Below are positions 37,566 through 44,989 of a stretch of DNA of 64,000 nt, one piece after another. This stretch comes from Lewinellaceae bacterium (lineage in GTDB: Bacteria; Bacteroidota; Bacteroidia; Chitinophagales; Saprospiraceae). The notes under the pieces were generated by a model. The model ran no database searches. It was not told the DNA's origin and worked only from the letters and a program-made list of their open reading frames with translations. Position numbers and translations under genes: made by a program. Position 1 is the stretch's first letter. Every line of letters begins with the position of its first letter. Location of the stretch: NCBI GenBank assembly GCA_024644235.1, contig JAHELJ010000013.1:1-64000 (forward strand), read 5' to 3'.

Positions 37566-38569
37566 AGATTTTTCTGCGCACCGTTTTCATTGTTAACATT
37601 CTTGTTGTGGCACTTGCCTTGCTGGGCTATGCAGGATCCTACCTTGACCCCCGGAAGTTTGGTATCGCACAGAGTACCGGATTGATCCTTCCATGGACTT
37701 TGCTTTTTCTTGTAGTCTTTGCCAGTTTTTGGCTGGTACTGAAAGATAAGCGGGCATGGGTTTCAGTGATTTGCCTACTACTCGGGTTCGGTCATATCGG
37801 CCGGTTTGTCGGATTCTCATTCAGGCAAGCTCCTGAAGAGGGGAACGTGTCTTTACTTACCTACAATAGCCAGAGTTATAACAAGTCTAATCAGATCAGT
37901 CAATTCCTTACAGATGGCAATCTGCCGTCAACACTGAAGATCATCTGCCTGCAGGAGGTCTCGGATGAATATATAGAGGAAATCCGCAACCAGATAAACA
38001 TGTCAAATGCGTTTTTTCATAAAGGCAAAATGATTCTCACTCAATATCCTGTGAAAGCTCAAGGTAAGATCCAGTTTGACGAATCAGTCAACGGATGCAT
38101 CTGGGCTGATCTGGAAGTTGAGCAACAAATTGTGCGCATATTTAATGTGCACTTTCGCAGCAATCGCATCCCGGGGCAAAAAGAATCGGTGTTGACTCAG
38201 GTGGCTTCTAGCCAGGGCCGGCAAAACATCGCTGAGATGTTGGTTAGCTACCGGCTTGCCAGCAAAGAACGGGTCTCTCAAGCCGAACGCATCGCCAAAG
38301 AGATCAGGAATTGCCCTCATCCAGTGCTCCTGGCGGGTGATTTCAACGACACCCCTTTTTCCTACACTTACCAGATTATTGCAAATGAACTAACGGATCA
38401 ATTTCGGTCTAAAGGCCTGGGTCTGGGCTCCACTTATGCGGGTGCTCTACCAGGTTTGAAAATAGATTATATTTTTGCGGATGAAAATTTCGAAGGGGTG
38501 AGTCATCGGATACTACGAACCCAATTCTCAGATCATTTTCCGGTGATCAGCCATCTTATACTAGATTAA
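37562..38569 (+). CDS. Endonuclease/exonuclease/phosphatase-family protein, membrane-anchored
   Basis: The 335-residue protein has three hydrophobic N-terminal segments (about residues 5-85), then an EEP-fold domain: LLTYNSQSYN, ICLQEVSDEY (metal-binding Glu), FNVHFRSN, LLAGDFNDTPFS and the closing TQFSDHFPVISHL with the catalytic Asp-His. The active-site residues appear complete. The fold serves DNases, sphingomyelinases and inositol phosphatases, and the membrane anchor suggests an envelope substrate. It overlaps the rhomboid gene by 4 bp; cysS begins 7 bp downstream. Confidence 0.88.
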   Translation: MKIFLRTVFIVNILVVALALLGYAGSYLDPRKFGIAQSTGLILPWTLLFLVVFASFWLVLKDKRAWVSVICLLLGFGHIGRFVGFSFRQAPEEGNVSLLTYNSQSYNKSNQISQFLTDGNLPSTLKIICLQEVSDEYIEEIRNQINMSNAFFHKGKMILTQYPVKAQGKIQFDESVNGCIWADLEVEQQIVRIFNVHFRSNRIPGQKESVLTQVASSQGRQNIAEMLVSYRLASKERVSQAERIAKEIRNCPHPVLLAGDFNDTPFSYTYQIIANELTDQFRSKGLGLGSTYAGALPGLKIDYIFADENFEGVSHRILRTQFSDHFPVISHLILD

Positions 38570-38576
38570 TTATCAG

Positions 38577-40076
38577 ATGCATAAATTGCAGGTATTCAAT
38601 AGCCTAAGTAAAGCCAAGGAAGACTTCAAACCGCTGCACAGTGACCATGTCGGCATGTACGTGTGTGGACCGACCGTATATAGCGATGTTCATCTCGGCA
38701 ATTGCCGCACATTTGTCAGCTTCGATGTGATCTACCGCTACCTGATGCACTTGGGTTACAAAGTCAGATATGTAAGGAACATCACAGATGTGGGTCACCT
38801 GGAAGGAGATGTTGACATAGGGGGCGAAGATAAGATAGCCAAGAAAGCACGGTTAGAACAGCTGGAACCTATGGAGGTCGTGCAAAAGTATGTCAATGGT
38901 TTCCATCAGATGATGGACATCTTCAACACATTACCTCCCAGTATTGAACCTCGTGCTACCGGCCACATAATGGAACAGATCGAGATGATTAAGGACATAC
39001 TTGATCGAGGACTTGCTTATGAGAAGAACGGATCGGTCTACTTCAATACACCTAAATACATAGAGAAAGGATATAACTATGGCATTCTGTCTGGACGCGT
39101 GGTAGAAGATCTGGTCCAGGAGAGTCGCGATGATCTGAAGAAACAAGGGGAGAAGGAACATCCTTCAGACTTTGCCCTTTGGATCAAGGCCGAACCCAGT
39201 CATTTGATGCGATGGCGGTCACCCTGGTCCATAGGCTTTCCTGGCTGGCACTTGGAATGCTCTAGCATGAGTACAAAATACCTAGGCGAACACTTCGATA
39301 TCCACGGAGGTGGGCAAGATCTGAAGTTTCCGCATCATGAAAACGAGATCGCCCAAAATCAGGGGGCCTGTGGAACCGCACCAGCACGATACTGGCTGCA
39401 TGCCAACATGCTCTTGATGAACGGCCGGAAGATGGCCAAGAGTGACGGCAATACGATCACACCTCAGGAACTTTTCTCGGGAAATAGCTCCCATATCAGT
39501 AAGGGGTATTCGCCCATGGTAGTGCGCTTCTTTATGTTACAAGCGCATTATCGCAGTACGCTGGATCTAACTGACGAGGCTTTGCAGGCAGCCGAGAAAG
39601 GATACAACCGTCTGATGGAAACCTATAAGATACTGTCGGGCCTGGAAAGCACCGCTGCAGCAGGGACTGCTGATGCGGAGTTGACCAAACTGATCGAACA
39701 GCTCGACATCGACATGTGTGACGATTTCAGTACACCAAAAGCCTTAGCCACACTCTTTGAATTATCCAGCAAGGCCAATGCCTACAAAGGTGGTCAGCTG
39801 TCAGCCGATTCCATCTCCTCAGAAGTATTGCAAAAGTTGAAAGACACCTTCAAGGTTTTTCTCTTCGATGTGTTTGGTCTGAAGGAAGAGTATGGTGAGG
39901 GCGCTCAAGGTAGTAATGGCTTGTTAGACGGGCTGATGAATTTGATCATCGATATCCGGAAAAGTGCGAGAGACAACAAAGACTGGACCACAGCCGATAA
40001 GATAAGAGATACCCTGGCTGAGCTCTCTGTACAGCTGAAAGATGGTAAAGACGGTACCTCATGGACCAAAAGCTAA
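38577..40076 (+). CDS. cysS: Cysteinyl-tRNA synthetase
   Basis: CysS charges tRNA-Cys. The 499-residue class I synthetase shows the zinc ligand region [19 protein letters not shown] (HIGH-type motif as HLGN), [12 protein letters not shown] and [17 protein letters not shown] for the remaining zinc ligands, and the KMAKSDGN loop (KMSKS). It is the fifth gene of the operon after mutL, two rhomboids and an EEP protein. Its last 16 bp overlap the start of the M28 lipoprotein gene in another frame. Confidence 0.97.
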   Translation: MHKLQVFNSLSKAKEDFKPLHSDHVGMYVCGPTVYSDVHLGNCRTFVSFDVIYRYLMHLGYKVRYVRNITDVGHLEGDVDIGGEDKIAKKARLEQLEPMEVVQKYVNGFHQMMDIFNTLPPSIEPRATGHIMEQIEMIKDILDRGLAYEKNGSVYFNTPKYIEKGYNYGILSGRVVEDLVQESRDDLKKQGEKEHPSDFALWIKAEPSHLMRWRSPWSIGFPGWHLECSSMSTKYLGEHFDIHGGGQDLKFPHHENEIAQNQGACGTAPARYWLHANMLLMNGRKMAKSDGNTITPQELFSGNSSHISKGYSPMVVRFFMLQAHYRSTLDLTDEALQAAEKGYNRLMETYKILSGLESTAAAGTADAELTKLIEQLDIDMCDDFSTPKALATLFELSSKANAYKGGQLSADSISSEVLQKLKDTFKVFLFDVFGLKEEYGEGAQGSNGLLDGLMNLIIDIRKSARDNKDWTTADKIRDTLAELSVQLKDGKDGTSWTKS

Positions 40077-41071
40077 GAAGACCCCATCGCATCCCCCGCG
40101 GGATGTTTATCGTACTGGCTTTTCTGCTCTTGATAGGCTTAGTGGGTTGCAAGTCCGACCCGAACTCATCCGCTCCCGGCACACCCACTGTGGAAGTGCA
40201 GGTGCCCGCATTCAACCGCGATTCGGCATTCTATTATGTGGAACAGCAGGTATCTTTCGGCCCTCGGTATGTGGGTAGCGAAGGCCATCAGGCAGCCCTT
40301 GAATGGAAGGTAAACAAGTTGGAGAGCTGGGGCGTGGATGTGATCCGGCAGGAATTCGAGGCCAATCTCTACACCGGAGAAAAGCCTACAGCCACCAATA
40401 TAATCGCTGTGTTCAATCCCGATCAGAAAAGGCGTATTGTGCTGGCAGCCCACTGGGATACCCGACACATCGCTGAGAAAGATCCCGACCCGGAAAAGCG
40501 TGATGATCCCATCTTGGGAGCTGACGACGGAGCTACCGGCACCGCTGCATTGCTGGAAATAGCCCGGGTGCTCAGCAATTACCCGGTGGAGATTGGAGTA
40601 GACCTGGTCTTCTTTGACGCCGAAGATCATGGACAAAACGGTGGTGCAGATGATACCTGGTGCCTCGGATCGCAGCATTGGGCGCGGAATCTCCATGGCC
40701 TTGCCAAGCCACAGTACGGTGTCCTGCTGGATATGATAGGATCGAAGGGGGCGGTATTCCGAAAGGAAGGTGCCTCGCTGCACTATGCCCGCAACATCGT
40801 CGACAAAGTGTGGAATCTGGCGCACTCCATGGGCTACAGCCATTTGTTTTCCAATGAGAGCCTTCCACCGATTACTGACGATCACCTCTTCGTTAATCAG
40901 ATTGCCGGCATCCCAATGATCGACATTATCTACCAGACCAGCCAGGGCCGTTTCGGTGCTTTCCACCACACCCATGACGACAACCTCTCCATCATCGACA
41001 AGAACACGATGGGAGCCGTAGGACAGGTGATGCTCGCGCTGTTGTTTCACGAATCGGCTGGCTCGATCTAG
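40061..41071 (+). CDS. M28 family glutaminyl-peptide cyclotransferase-like lipoprotein
   Basis: The 336-residue product carries a lipoprotein signal, with a basic start and then LAFLLLIGLVGC, where the cysteine is the lipidation site. The rest is an M28 zinc-peptidase fold with metal ligands visible in AAHWDTRH, GADDGATGTAALLE, FDAEDHG and FHHTHDDNLSII. The sequence most resembles glutaminyl cyclases, which form N-terminal pyroglutamate on exported proteins; an aminopeptidase role cannot be excluded. Pyroglutamate formation is known to be widespread on Bacteroidota exported proteins. The gene starts inside the end of cysS and closes the operon. Confidence 0.87.
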   Translation: MDQKLRRPHRIPRGMFIVLAFLLLIGLVGCKSDPNSSAPGTPTVEVQVPAFNRDSAFYYVEQQVSFGPRYVGSEGHQAALEWKVNKLESWGVDVIRQEFEANLYTGEKPTATNIIAVFNPDQKRRIVLAAHWDTRHIAEKDPDPEKRDDPILGADDGATGTAALLEIARVLSNYPVEIGVDLVFFDAEDHGQNGGADDTWCLGSQHWARNLHGLAKPQYGVLLDMIGSKGAVFRKEGASLHYARNIVDKVWNLAHSMGYSHLFSNESLPPITDDHLFVNQIAGIPMIDIIYQTSQGRFGAFHHTHDDNLSIIDKNTMGAVGQVMLALLFHESAGSI

Positions 41072-41290
41072 AGCATCATGAAGGTAGATCGGTTGACGGA
41101 TCTATTTGGGGTTTGTGGATATGTGATAATCAAATTTGGTTGGTTACCAAGTAGATCATATGTTTTCTTGCCCTTTGCAGGTGAAACATTAGAAAATCAG
41201 GTAAGCGAATCTGAAGAAGCATCATAGGAGTCGTTCTTTTCCGCATGTATTCAGGGAAGCAAAAGAGCAACAAAATCTTTCTCAGAAAGA

Positions 41291-41322
41291 TTTGGCAGAT
41301 GTACGCTATGATTCTATCTTTG
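41291..41322 (+). promoter_or_regulatory. Promoter of tRNA-Val
   Basis: TTTG (41291-41294), 20 bp, then TATCTTTG (41315-41322) is a full match to the Bacteroidota -33/-7 promoter. Transcription would start about 6-8 bp after the -7 box, leaving a leader of roughly 15 nt before the mature tRNA. Confidence 0.8.
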
Positions 41323-41324
41323 CT

Positions 41325-41348
41325 GCCCGCGAAAGCGAAAGCGCGGGC
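41325..41348 (+). repeat. Inverted repeat overlapping the tRNA-Val 5' end
   Basis: GCCCGCG (41325-41331) and CGCGGGC (41342-41348) are perfect inverted copies around a 10-nt spacer. The right arm includes the first four bases of the tRNA acceptor stem. Whether both arms are transcribed depends on the exact start site. Confidence 0.6.
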
Positions 41349-41419
41349 GCTTAGCTCAGTTGGTTCAGAGCGCTTGGTTTACACCCAAGAGGTCGGGAGT
41401 TCGAATCTCTCAGCGCCCA
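41345..41419 (+). tRNA. tRNA-Val (anticodon UAC)
   Basis: The 75-nt cloverleaf folds fully: acceptor stem GGGCGCT with AGCGCCC and discriminator A; D-arm GCTCAGTTGGTTCAGAGC; anticodon stem CTTGG/CCAAG with loop TTTACAC (anticodon TAC at the central position); T-arm with GTTCGAATC. The CCA end is not encoded. It reads GUA and, through wobble, other valine codons. It stands alone, with a strong promoter just upstream. Confidence 0.96.
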
Positions 41420-41430
41420 CGAGCAGTAAA

Positions 41431-41470
41431 AGGAGTCAGGACAGGTTTGTTTTGGCTCCTATTTCTTTTA
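41431..41470 (+). terminator. Possible terminator after tRNA-Val
   Basis: AGGAG (41431-41435) can pair with CTCCT (41456-41460) around a 20-nt loop, followed by ATTTCTTTTA. The stem is short and the loop long, so this is a weak candidate, but it is the only hairpin with a T-rich tail in the expected place. Confidence 0.4.
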
Positions 41471-41771
41471 GTACAAAGGTTTTTCCCTTCTAGTCATTGA
41501 AATCAGAGGTGAGGAAGTCTAAAGCGCCTCCGGCCGTAAGCTTTCCTCATTTTAGTCCTCCTCCCCTTAGATAAGGTACAGAAAAACAGAATGTTATACT
41601 CAATATAAGAAGGGCATTTTCTTTCTATATAAGGCCGGTTAAGGTACCTGAAAATTGCATTCCAGAGGTGGAGGAGAGTCAAAAATCAGTTCGACTTCAT
41701 GAAGTCGGTCGCTTCTTGAGAATAAACACTTCAATTTAGCTTTCCATATGAAAACTAAATCAAAATAGATT
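41471..41771. other. Intergenic region with a 16-bp perfect palindrome
   Basis: No gene is seen. The notable element is CGACTTCATGAAGTCG at 41692-41707, a perfect 16-bp palindrome 64 bp before the GTG start of the Lnt-like gene. It could be an operator for that gene. The left part is purine- and pyrimidine-rich without recognisable structure. Confidence 0.45.
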
Positions 41772-43427
41772 GTGAAAAGACTAATATCAAAGCTGACATC
41801 CGCAGATGGGAAAACAAACTTCATTTTACTATTAACACTCTTTTTCTCCTTATTGCTGGCTTCACCAAAGTGGAATGTTGCTTTCATCTCCTTTTTTGCT
41901 GTATTTGTGAACCTGAGGTATTTTAGAAATGTAAGCTTTTGGAAGGCTTCTCTATTTACGTTTTTTGTCTTCTTTTCCGCTTCATTTATTGCCAACCAGG
42001 GAGTGCTGCCGTTCCCTCCCCCCATAATGATCAGCATTTTGTTTTTCCTCAGCATTGTCCATTTGATTCCCTTCATCCTGGACAAATGGTTGTATAGGAG
42101 ACTACCCGGATTGTTAGCCATCTGGGTGTTCCCGACGGCTTCACTTATTGTTGGATCATTTATTGCGAATAGCCCCAATGGTACATTCGGACATATAGCC
42201 TATAACTTGGTGGATAGCCAGTCCTTGATGCAGCTCACTTCTGTCACCGGGATATGGGGAATCGCGCTCCTAATTTATTTGTTTGCGTCTGTGGCAAACC
42301 ATATTATGGAGAATGCGGAGAATCCCAGCGTTGTCAGATCATTTTCCATTGGCTATGGAACCTTGTTTCTTGTGGTTTTGATTTTTGGCTTTACCAGGGT
42401 TCAAAGGGGATCAAAAGCCATAAAAAATGCCGATACAATCAGGCTCGGATCGGTCACCTCCAAAGATATGGACTGGTCAAAGGCTATTCACAAAATAGTC
42501 ACAGGAGAAACGATCCACTTTCCCAAGAAGATAGACCAGACCTCTCCCGAGCTGCAGGAATTTCAAGAATCTCTCAAAGTATTTATTGAAGACCATGACA
42601 ACCCCAAATTTGACCCGGTATATAGTGCACTGGAGAACTACTACGATGAAATATTTGCTAGCAGTCAAAAAGCAGTGGACGCAGGGGCAAAAGCTATTTT
42701 ATTGTCAGAAGGCGAAATAGTCACCGTTGAAGACCGGGAAGATGGGATCATTGAGAGAGCCCAGAACTTCGCCAGGGAAAATAATATTTATTTCTTCTTT
42801 GCGATGGGCACCATATATCCGGAAAGGATGAAAGAAAACCAGCCATTTATTGGGAATAAAGTCTTATCAATAGATGCGAATGGAGATATAAGGGATATTT
42901 ATTACAAGAATGTACCGGTTGCGCAAATAGATCCATCCATCCCGGGTGATGGAATAATCGATGTAATCGAAACTCCGATCGCAAATTTTTCACCCATCAT
43001 TTGTTATGATGCAGATTTTCCACCGATGATGCGGCAAACCGGGAACAGTAATTCTGATCTGATTCTAGTTGCCACGGGTGACTGGTACTCCATATCACCC
43101 TATCACTCGAAGATTGGAGCAGTGCGCTCGATAGAAAATGGTATCCCGATGCTGAAAACAGTAAGTAACGGGCTATCGATATCCGTGGATCCTTATGGCA
43201 ATGTGTTATCTGAAGATGACTTCTTTGCAGACGACGACCATGTCATGATCACGGACATACCCCTTCATAGAACAAAAACAATGTACGCCTCAGTAGGAGA
43301 CGTGCTCATTTATCTTTCATACATTTATCTTGGAGTCGTAGTCCTGTATCTTTTAGTTTTATCAATCATGAAAAGAATCGGGTCTTCCCCCGCAAAGAGT
43401 GATGCAAACAAAATCCTACCCACGTGA
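41772..43427 (+). CDS. Membrane-bound nitrilase-fold protein, apolipoprotein N-acyltransferase-like
   Basis: The 551-residue protein has an N-terminal membrane domain of about six helices (residues 15-210), a periplasmic carbon-nitrogen hydrolase domain and one last helix (LSYIYLGVVVLYLLVLSIM). The catalytic triad of the superfamily can be placed at Glu313 (LLSEGEI), Lys379 (YYKNVPV) and Cys411 (ICYDADFP). This is the layout of Lnt, which N-acylates lipoproteins, but the sequence is divergent and about 90 residues around 220-305 are unlike typical Lnt. It may acylate another substrate. The start is GTG with no ATG nearby. An AraC-type regulator gene follows after 83 bp. Confidence 0.75.
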   Translation: MKRLISKLTSADGKTNFILLLTLFFSLLLASPKWNVAFISFFAVFVNLRYFRNVSFWKASLFTFFVFFSASFIANQGVLPFPPPIMISILFFLSIVHLIPFILDKWLYRRLPGLLAIWVFPTASLIVGSFIANSPNGTFGHIAYNLVDSQSLMQLTSVTGIWGIALLIYLFASVANHIMENAENPSVVRSFSIGYGTLFLVVLIFGFTRVQRGSKAIKNADTIRLGSVTSKDMDWSKAIHKIVTGETIHFPKKIDQTSPELQEFQESLKVFIEDHDNPKFDPVYSALENYYDEIFASSQKAVDAGAKAILLSEGEIVTVEDREDGIIERAQNFARENNIYFFFAMGTIYPERMKENQPFIGNKVLSIDANGDIRDIYYKNVPVAQIDPSIPGDGIIDVIETPIANFSPIICYDADFPPMMRQTGNSNSDLILVATGDWYSISPYHSKIGAVRSIENGIPMLKTVSNGLSISVDPYGNVLSEDDFFADDDHVMITDIPLHRTKTMYASVGDVLIYLSYIYLGVVVLYLLVLSIMKRIGSSPAKSDANKILPT

Positions 43428-43510
43428 CGAAGAAAAATATCATGTGAAATCTCTGTGGAGAAGATTGTATTGAACTTCCATTTATTTGTTAAAAAAAAAG
43501 CTAGTCCGCG

Positions 43511-44641
43511 TTGGAGTTTCTTCAGACCCCTATATTTATTGTAATATTTCTTTTTCTGTTTGTTAGCCTGTTCCTATTCACAAACAATAAGGGAAAAAAT
43601 ATCAGCAACAAACTCCTGGGTTTTGTTTTTCTATGTTTTGGGCTGTGGGTGTGGGATGTCTATGCCACACTGTTTTTGTATGATACATTTCCTCACCTTG
43701 CTAATATCTTTAACAATTTATTATGGTTGATTGGGCCATGCCTGCTGCTCTACACCTACTCGGTGATCTTTGAGGACTTTGCCCTGAGAAAAAAGCATTT
43801 ACTGCATCTGATCCCTTGCATTTTAGTGGTAATAATAACCCTATTTGTCTACCATATAAAACCCCTTGATTATAAGCGTAATTACCTGGAACACGCCATG
43901 AGCGACAGGAGTATACTGATTTGGGGCAGCAGTGCGTTGATTATTACCCATGTATTAGTCTATATTATTGTGTCATTGCGGTCTATAGGAAATTATCAGA
44001 ATATTATATCCAACATGGTTTCGAACGCAGACAAAATCAGACTTTCCTGGTTGAGGTTTATGCTCCTCGGCTCGTTCATAATATTCTTCAGTCTGATCTC
44101 ATTTGTCGTCAATCAATATTTCAGATGGACTGATAATTTGCCCATTTCGTTGATATATATTTATGTAATCCTCCTATTTATTTTTATCACCACCACGTTG
44201 TTTAGATCCTTAAAACAACCAGAAATATTTTCGGGAATATCGTCTGAAGAGGTCAGGAATATACCGAAGTATGCAAGATCCGGTCTAACCGATGCGGATA
44301 GCACCGCCTATACCGCATTGCTAGAAGAATACATGAAATCAGAAAGACCCTATCTCGATCCAAATCTCACCATTTCAGATCTTGCAGCAAGACTCAATTT
44401 AACCAACCGGGTAATATCACAGGTCATTAATAATACTCTAGGTTTCCGGTTTTTTGATTATATAAATAGATATCGGGTGGATGAAGCCGTGAAGATGATT
44501 CAAAATCCGCCGGACCCGAAGATGACCATCTTGGAAATCATGTATGAAACAGGGTTCAATTCCAAGTCATCCTTTAACACTGCCTTCAAGAAATTTACCG
44601 GTAAGACACCTTCTGAGATAAAAAGACACGCCAAGAAATAG
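43511..44641 (+). CDS. AraC-family regulator with N-terminal membrane domain
   Basis: The 376-residue protein joins about seven hydrophobic segments (residues 5-240) to a C-terminal AraC/XylS helix-turn-helix domain (TISDLAARLNLTNRVISQVI, then TILEIMYETGFNSKSSFNTA and FKKFTGKTPSEIKRH). Such proteins are common in Bacteroidota and probably sense a signal in the membrane while bound to DNA. The only start compatible with the first helix is TTG at 43511; an in-frame TAG lies just before it at 43502, so the start cannot be further upstream. A run of nine A at 43491-43499 lies before the gene. It probably regulates the Lnt-like neighbour or itself. Confidence 0.85.
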   Translation: MEFLQTPIFIVIFLFLFVSLFLFTNNKGKNISNKLLGFVFLCFGLWVWDVYATLFLYDTFPHLANIFNNLLWLIGPCLLLYTYSVIFEDFALRKKHLLHLIPCILVVIITLFVYHIKPLDYKRNYLEHAMSDRSILIWGSSALIITHVLVYIIVSLRSIGNYQNIISNMVSNADKIRLSWLRFMLLGSFIIFFSLISFVVNQYFRWTDNLPISLIYIYVILLFIFITTTLFRSLKQPEIFSGISSEEVRNIPKYARSGLTDADSTAYTALLEEYMKSERPYLDPNLTISDLAARLNLTNRVISQVINNTLGFRFFDYINRYRVDEAVKMIQNPPDPKMTILEIMYETGFNSKSSFNTAFKKFTGKTPSEIKRHAKK

Positions 44642-44989
44642 TATTAGCCATTAACCTGTTATCAAAAGAAAGCCACCCGTTAGGGACGGTATACAGTGTT
44701 GTTCCAGAGGGAATAATACTAAGGTAGGGCGAATTTTGACCGATCAAATCGTATGAGGAGGTTAGGATCTTGACTATCTGGTTATTCCAAAATATTCCTT
44801 TGCTATTTAAAAGCATGTACGATGCAAGGTGAGAAACCTATGAGGCAGTTCAGTTTCTGCCAGGTCTCATGCACACGCTTCAATGTTCTGAGGAGTTAGA
44901 TAATTATTGATTGCGAGTTCTATGAGAATAATTCAAAGGCTAATCTCTAGCTATTCCATGGCCTCTTTGTTCAGGTATGGACGTAATTC
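44642..44989. other. Convergent intergenic region with a bulged hairpin
   Basis: This lies between the ends of the AraC-type gene and the DnaE-type gene; no gene is seen. At 44831-44868 there is a 12-bp stem made of GAG/CTC, ACCT/AGGT and GGCAG/CTGCC, closed by an 8-nt loop, with two bulges (AA and ATGA) on the left side only. It lacks a T-tract on either strand, so it is not a standard terminator. Confidence 0.4.

Noticed and set aside
40166-41050. Minus-strand ORF of 294 codons opposite the M28 lipoprotein
   Set aside because: It is an antisense shadow; the plus-strand frame has a lipobox and the complete M28 metal-ligand motifs.
41245-41493. Plus-strand ORF of 82 codons covering tRNA-Val
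   Set aside because: The tRNA cloverleaf and its promoter explain this DNA; the translated sequence has no family features.
41639-42178. Minus-strand ORF of 179 codons
   Set aside because: Most of it is antisense to the N-terminal membrane domain of the Lnt-like gene, and its product has no recognisable motif.
43491-43511. Frameshift in the nine-A run before the AraC-type gene, hiding an upstream start
   Set aside because: An in-frame TAG at 43502-43504 lies after the A run, so changing its length would not open a longer frame into this gene.
41345-44989. Genomic island integrated at tRNA-Val
   Set aside because: No integrase gene and no second copy of the tRNA 3' end was found downstream, so there is no evidence of integration.
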